Below are positions 60,992 through 64,000 of a stretch of 64,000 bases of DNA, piece by piece. A model generated the notes under the pieces. The model worked only from the letters and a program-made list of their open reading frames with translations. It did not search any database and had not been told where the DNA came from. Each line of letters starts with the position of its first letter. Positions within the stretch are counted from its first letter, which is position 1. The position numbers and the translations under genes are program-made. Source of the stretch: JBMOPD01 sp049323615 (GTDB taxonomy: Bacteria; Bacillota; Desulfotomaculia; Desulfotomaculales; Desulfocucumaceae). The DNA lies in NCBI GenBank assembly GCA_049323615.1, contig JBMOPD010000079.1, positions 84,813 through 148,812 on the forward strand, read 5' to 3'.

Positions 60992-62476
60992 ATGGGTAAG
61001 CCAACCGGGTTTATGGAATATCAGAGGGAACTCCCTCAGGACCGCCATCCACTGGAGCGAATTCAGGATTGGCATGAATTTCACCACCGCATGCCGGAGG
61101 AAGCGTTAAGGACACAGGCGGCACGCTGCATGGACTGCGGCGTACCCTTTTGTCACAGTGGAATTATGCTGAACGGAATGGCCTCCGGTTGTCCCAACCA
61201 CAACCTGATGCCGGAGTGGAACGAACTGGTCTACCGGGGGTTGTGGAAAGAAGCCCTGGGCCGCCTGCTTAAGACAAACAACTTTCCCGAGTTTACCGGC
61301 AGGGTTTGCCCGGCCCTCTGTGAGGGCGCATGTACCGCCGGGCTGGCCACGGCGCCGGTGACCACAAAGAACATTGAGCGCGCCATTATTGAAAAGGCGT
61401 ACGAAGAAGGGTGGATCAAACCCCGGCCGCCCCTTAAACGTACGGGTAAAAAGGTTGCCGTGATTGGTTCCGGCCCTTCCGGCATGGCCTGCGCGGATCA
61501 GCTCAACAAAGCCGGCCACCTGGTCACTGTTTTTGAGCGTGCCGACCGGGTCGGCGGCCTGCTGATGTACGGCATTCCCAACATGAAGCTTGACAAGGGG
61601 GTTGTAAAGCGGCGGGTGGAACTCATGGCGGCGGAAGGGGTTACCTTTGTGCCCAACACAGAAGTCGGCAGGGATTATCCCGGCGATAAACTTTTACGGG
61701 AATTCGACGCCGCCGTCTTGTGCGGCGGGGCGACAAAGCCGCGCGACTTGCGCATTGAAGGGCGAAACCGCAAAGGAATTCATATGGCCGTAGAATTCTT
61801 AAGCGCCAATACCAAAAGCCTTCTGGACTCCAAACTTGCGGACGGAAAATTTATTTCCGCCCGGGGCAAGGATGTCATTGTCATTGGCGGTGGTGATACC
61901 GGCACGGACTGCGTCGGCACCGCCCTGCGCCACCAATGCAGGAGTGTCAACCAGCTTGAGATTATGCCCAGGCCGCCCGTTGAAAGGGCTCCCGGCAACC
62001 CCTGGCCGCAGTTCCCGAGGATATATAAAGTGGATTACGGCCAGGATGAGGCAGCCGCTCTTTACGGATCCGACCCGCGTCATTACTGCATAACCGCCAA
62101 AAGATTTATCGGCGATGACCGGGGGCATGTGAAAGAGGTGGAAACGGTCAATGTGGAATGGGTGAAGGACGCCCAGGGCCGCCTTTTGCCCAGGGAGATC
62201 CCCGGCACCGGGAAAGTATGGCCCGCCCAGCTGGTGCTGCTGGCCATGGGCTTTATCGGACCGGAAGATAATCTTCTCGAACAGCTTGGTGTCGAGCGGG
62301 ATGATCGTTCCAACGCGAAAGCCGAATACGGCAAATTTGCCACCAATGTCAAAGGGGTTTTCGCCGCCGGGGACATGCGCCGGGGCCAAAGCCTGGTGGT
62401 ATGGGCCATCAATGAGGGGCGGGGCGCGGCCCGGGAATGCGACCTGTACCTGATGGGATCAACCAGGTTGCCTTAG
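60992..62476 (+). CDS. gltD: Glutamate synthase small subunit
   Basis: 494 residues from ATG 60992 after GGGGGAA, 13 bases after gltB. N-terminal 4Fe-4S ligands CMDCGVPFCHSG and CPNHNLMPEW. FAD site VAVIGSGPSGMACADQLNKA, NAD(P)H site VIVIGGGDTGTDCVGTALRH, C-terminal GVFAAGDMRRGQSLVVWAIN. Supplies electrons to GltB. Confidence 0.96.
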   Translation: MGKPTGFMEYQRELPQDRHPLERIQDWHEFHHRMPEEALRTQAARCMDCGVPFCHSGIMLNGMASGCPNHNLMPEWNELVYRGLWKEALGRLLKTNNFPEFTGRVCPALCEGACTAGLATAPVTTKNIERAIIEKAYEEGWIKPRPPLKRTGKKVAVIGSGPSGMACADQLNKAGHLVTVFERADRVGGLLMYGIPNMKLDKGVVKRRVELMAAEGVTFVPNTEVGRDYPGDKLLREFDAAVLCGGATKPRDLRIEGRNRKGIHMAVEFLSANTKSLLDSKLADGKFISARGKDVIVIGGGDTGTDCVGTALRHQCRSVNQLEIMPRPPVERAPGNPWPQFPRIYKVDYGQDEAAALYGSDPRHYCITAKRFIGDDRGHVKEVETVNVEWVKDAQGRLLPREIPGTGKVWPAQLVLLAMGFIGPEDNLLEQLGVERDDRSNAKAEYGKFATNVKGVFAAGDMRRGQSLVVWAINEGRGAARECDLYLMGSTRLP

Positions 62477-62523
62477 TAGGTTCCGGCCAGGTGGAAATAT
62501 ATACTTTGGCTTTTCACCTGATC

Positions 62524-62552
62524 GTTGGGTTTAACTCCCCCCGCCTCCACCA
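62524..62552 (+). other. tmRNA/tRNA-like 3' end fragment (possible attachment-site remnant)
   Basis: gttgggtttaactcccccc then gcctccacca: a T-arm-like gggtttaactccc followed by a seven-base acceptor arm and ACCA, as at the 3' end of Firmicute tmRNA. GTTTAAC replaces the usual GTTCAAC. No 5' half is present, and island-type genes follow. 3' ends of tmRNA genes are classic integration sites. Confidence 0.45.
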
Positions 62553-62570
62553 AAACCCATAAAACGGATG

Positions 62571-62600
62571 AACCGCCAGAGATGGCGGTTTTTGTTTTGT
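62571..62600 (+). terminator. Intrinsic terminator after gltD
   Basis: aaccgcc pairs with ggcggtt followed by tttgttttgt. Confidence 0.85.
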
Positions 62601-62616
62601 TTCTGAAAAATAACTT

Positions 62617-63068
62617 AATAACTTCGGTACCCGGTACCAGATGACCCATGAGCGGCTAGCGTTTATCGGCCTTGTGAAAATGGAAGAATCCCCGCCCGAC
62701 ATGAGGCGGCTCATCAATCTAACCTACAACCTGCAGGATTGTCACACCTTATACAATATCGGAAAGGAAATGACGAGGCCCTCGGTAAATTCTACGTCGA
62801 AAACGATATGGTCGAAGCTTTACTGAATGCTCCCGACGAGGTGATGAAATACCTCGATTACAAAAAGATCGGGCGTACCTGCTGGAAGGAAGAGCATGGC
62901 GTGTTTGTTGATAATAGTTGTATAATGAGCGGCATCACGGAATTCAAGGAAGTGTATGACGGCATCCATTTGCCGGAACTGCCGGAACAGCCTGCGTATG
63001 TATTCCGACTGCGGATCGCCGAAGGCTCCTTTGAGCAAGGTCATCTGGTACCGGGTAACGAAGTTATT
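62617..63068. mobile_element. 452-base element with 30-base inverted ends (MITE-like or invertible)
   Basis: The left end (62617-62646) reads aataacttcggtacccggta then ccagatgacc. The right end (63039-63068) is its reverse complement with one mismatch in 30. It encloses most of a frameshifted gene. No transposase is encoded. No obvious target duplication was found beside the ends. Confidence 0.7.
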
Positions 63069-63098
63069 CAGCAGGTGAAAACAAGGAAACTTAGCTAA
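62641..63098 (+). pseudogene. Frameshifted gene of the conjugative-element accessory type
   Basis: First frame: MRRLINLTYNLQDCHTLYNI to ~62755; then the next frame: GNDEALGKFYVENDMVEALL, NAPDEVMKYLDYKKIGRTCW, EEHGVFVDNSCIMSGITEF, HLPELPEQPAYVFRLRIAE. This resembles proteins I associate with integrative/conjugative elements of Firmicutes, but I cannot name the family. The C-terminus runs into the right inverted end and stops. Confidence 0.55.
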
Positions 63099-63281
63099 AG
63101 AGGCATATAAAATATTTGGACAAATTATAGTCTTCATCTTTTTTGTCAACACATTCCATGTTAAAAACTACATTTTATCTCTTGTTTGAGGGATAAAATT
63201 TTTTTATGTTTCTAAAATCCAAGGTATGTGGTTTCAAGCGCTCGCACCTTTTTATATTTGCGGAAACTTTAAATTATGCTT
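63099..63281. other. AT-rich intergenic stretch, no gene
   Basis: Contains the hairpin-like attttatctcttgtttgagg ataaaat (63171-63198). Otherwise featureless up to the antitoxin promoter. Confidence 0.4.
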
Positions 63282-63310
63282 TTGTGAACGGGGCATAATT
63301 ATGGTATAAT
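63282..63310 (+). promoter_or_regulatory. Promoter of the Phd/ParE-type pair
   Basis: TTGTGA (63282-63287), 17-base spacer, TATAAT (63305-63310). The symmetric ataattatggtataataatt around the -10 is a likely autoregulatory operator. Confidence 0.75.
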
Positions 63311-63340
63311 AATTCCACATAAATGGAAGGGAGTTGACTT

Positions 63341-63601
63341 ATGCCGCGAATCATTCCGATCCGGGATTTGAAAAATACAAGCGAAATCTCTAAAATGTGC
63401 CAAGAGGCAACCGAGCCGATATATATTACCAAAAACGGCTATGGCGATATGGTTATCATGAGCGTAAAAATGTACGAGGAAAAATTGTTTATGCTGGATG
63501 TGTATAACAAATTGGCTGCAGCCGAGGCGCAGATAGCGGAAGGAAAGGTGCTGGACGGAGACGCCTCTTTGAAAAGCATAAGAAAAAAATACAATGTATA
63601 G
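63341..63601 (+). CDS. Phd/YefM-family antitoxin
   Basis: 86 residues from ATG 63341 after GGAAGGGAG. N-terminal DNA-binding fold: IIPIRDLKNTSEISKMCQEA, PIYITKNGYGDMVIMS, the family signature. The C-terminal helix is the toxin-binding part. It overlaps the toxin gene by eight bases. Confidence 0.9.
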   Translation: MPRIIPIRDLKNTSEISKMCQEATEPIYITKNGYGDMVIMSVKMYEEKLFMLDVYNKLAAAEAQIAEGKVLDGDASLKSIRKKYNV

Positions 63602-63797
63602 GCTGGTTGTTTCGGAGCTTGCTCACAGGGATTTGGATAATATCGTTTCGTACATTGCCATTCAGCTTGCAAACCCCATAGCAGCTACCAATTTCCTCGA
63701 TGAAGTGGAAAAATGCTACGGTTATTTGAAAAGCAATCCACTTATGTATGAACAGTGTCATGACGCTTATTTAGAAAAAGTCAGTAGCGTTGCATAA
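63594..63797 (+). pseudogene. RelE/ParE-family toxin, C-terminally shortened
   Basis: 67 residues: YRLVVSELAHRDLDNIVSYI, NPIAATNFLDEVEKCYGYLK, then YLEKVSSVA and stop. Family members are ~90-100 residues and end with two beta strands carrying catalytic or binding residues; these are missing. The break near 63780 could be an insertion or deletion boundary. Confidence 0.75.
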
Positions 63798-64000
63798 AAA
63801 CTAAATACTATACACAAAGGGATATTTAAGAAAAATTTCTATGTTAATATAAGTATAAAATGGTGTATACAATCATATGACTTTCTTCATCCTTGCCAGA
63901 GGGAGAGGGGGGTTAACAGGTAGTCCTCATCCACATTTTGACAGTAATTGAGTTTACTAAATCAAATCATAGGTCAAGGTGTAAAGATAGTCTGTTTCGC
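63798..64000. other. AT-rich window end, no gene seen
   Basis: About 200 bases with no start/ribosome-site combination or recognisable repeat. It may hold the end of whatever truncated the ParE-type gene. Confidence 0.4.

Noticed and set aside
62617..62630. Resemblance of aataacttcg to a loxP half-site
   Set aside because: Only about nine bases match and the spacer architecture is absent; the 30-base inverted ends explain it.
62514..62717. Minus-strand frame reading WWRRGELNPT over the tmRNA-like fragment
   Set aside because: This peptide is the familiar false translation of tRNA/tmRNA 3' ends; supports the RNA reading instead.
1..64000. CRISPR arrays, rRNA operons, prophage structural genes
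   Set aside because: No regularly spaced repeats, no rRNA segments and no capsid, tail or terminase-like proteins were seen.

Overview
The window looks like chromosome from an anaerobic Firmicute of the Desulfotomaculum/Pelotomaculum (Peptococcaceae) type. The evidence is GC-rich coding sequence with strong AGGAGG-like ribosome sites and many TTG/GTG starts, 2-oxoacid:ferredoxin oxidoreductase, tungsten/molybdenum aldehyde:ferredoxin oxidoreductase, S-layer (SLH) anchoring, orphan ANTAR regulators and no oxygen-dependent enzymes. The lineage is inferred from gene content, not from a marker gene. No rRNA, complete tRNA or CRISPR array is present.

Layout. 0-2.9 kb: end of a 2-oxoacid:ferredoxin oxidoreductase operon with a flavoprotein/ferredoxin partner. 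2.9-4.8 kb: a MerR-type regulator, a 32-residue Cys peptide and an acyl-CoA dehydrogenase, with two matching MerR-type promoters. 4.9-11.5 kb (minus): aldehyde:ferredoxin oxidoreductase operon with a 4Fe-4S subunit, a MoaD-like and a ThiF/MoeB-like protein, and NuoE/NuoF/NuoG-like subunits. 12-14.6 kb: a GH18 protein and a two-P-loop ATPase. 14.7-18.4 kb: TPP riboswitch and thiSGHFE. 18.5-26.9 kb: corrinoid salvage locus with two near-identical cobalamin riboswitches, cbiZ, an SLH-anchored protein built like intrinsic factor/transcobalamin, a second DUF4430 protein, and an ECF transporter (T, fused A-A, S).

27-45 kb is a metal-uptake region. It holds an intact nikABCDE-like transporter behind a methyltransferase; an ArsR regulator with a 57-residue Cys-Cys/His peptide; a zinc-type ABC importer, again behind a methyltransferase; a decayed second nik-like cluster (37.4-41.2 kb); an FmdE-domain protein; a HEPN/MNT pair; and cbiMN behind a third cobalamin riboswitch. 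A leader element of about 145 bases occurs twice, ahead of the nik and cbiMN units. 45-48 kb: a small secreted DUF2680-like protein, a His-rich protein and a membrane polyferredoxin.

48-62.5 kb is a nitrogen-assimilation cluster: two ANTAR regulators, three glutamine-synthetase-family genes, an FMN-type glutamate synthase, and gltB/gltD. Five leaders here carry hexaloop hairpins with A at position 1 and G at position 4 that overlap an intrinsic terminator, the arrangement expected for ANTAR antitermination. The last 1.5 kb looks like island debris: a tmRNA-like 3' end fragment, a 452-base element with 30-base inverted ends, a frameshifted gene and a Phd/ParE-type pair with a shortened toxin.
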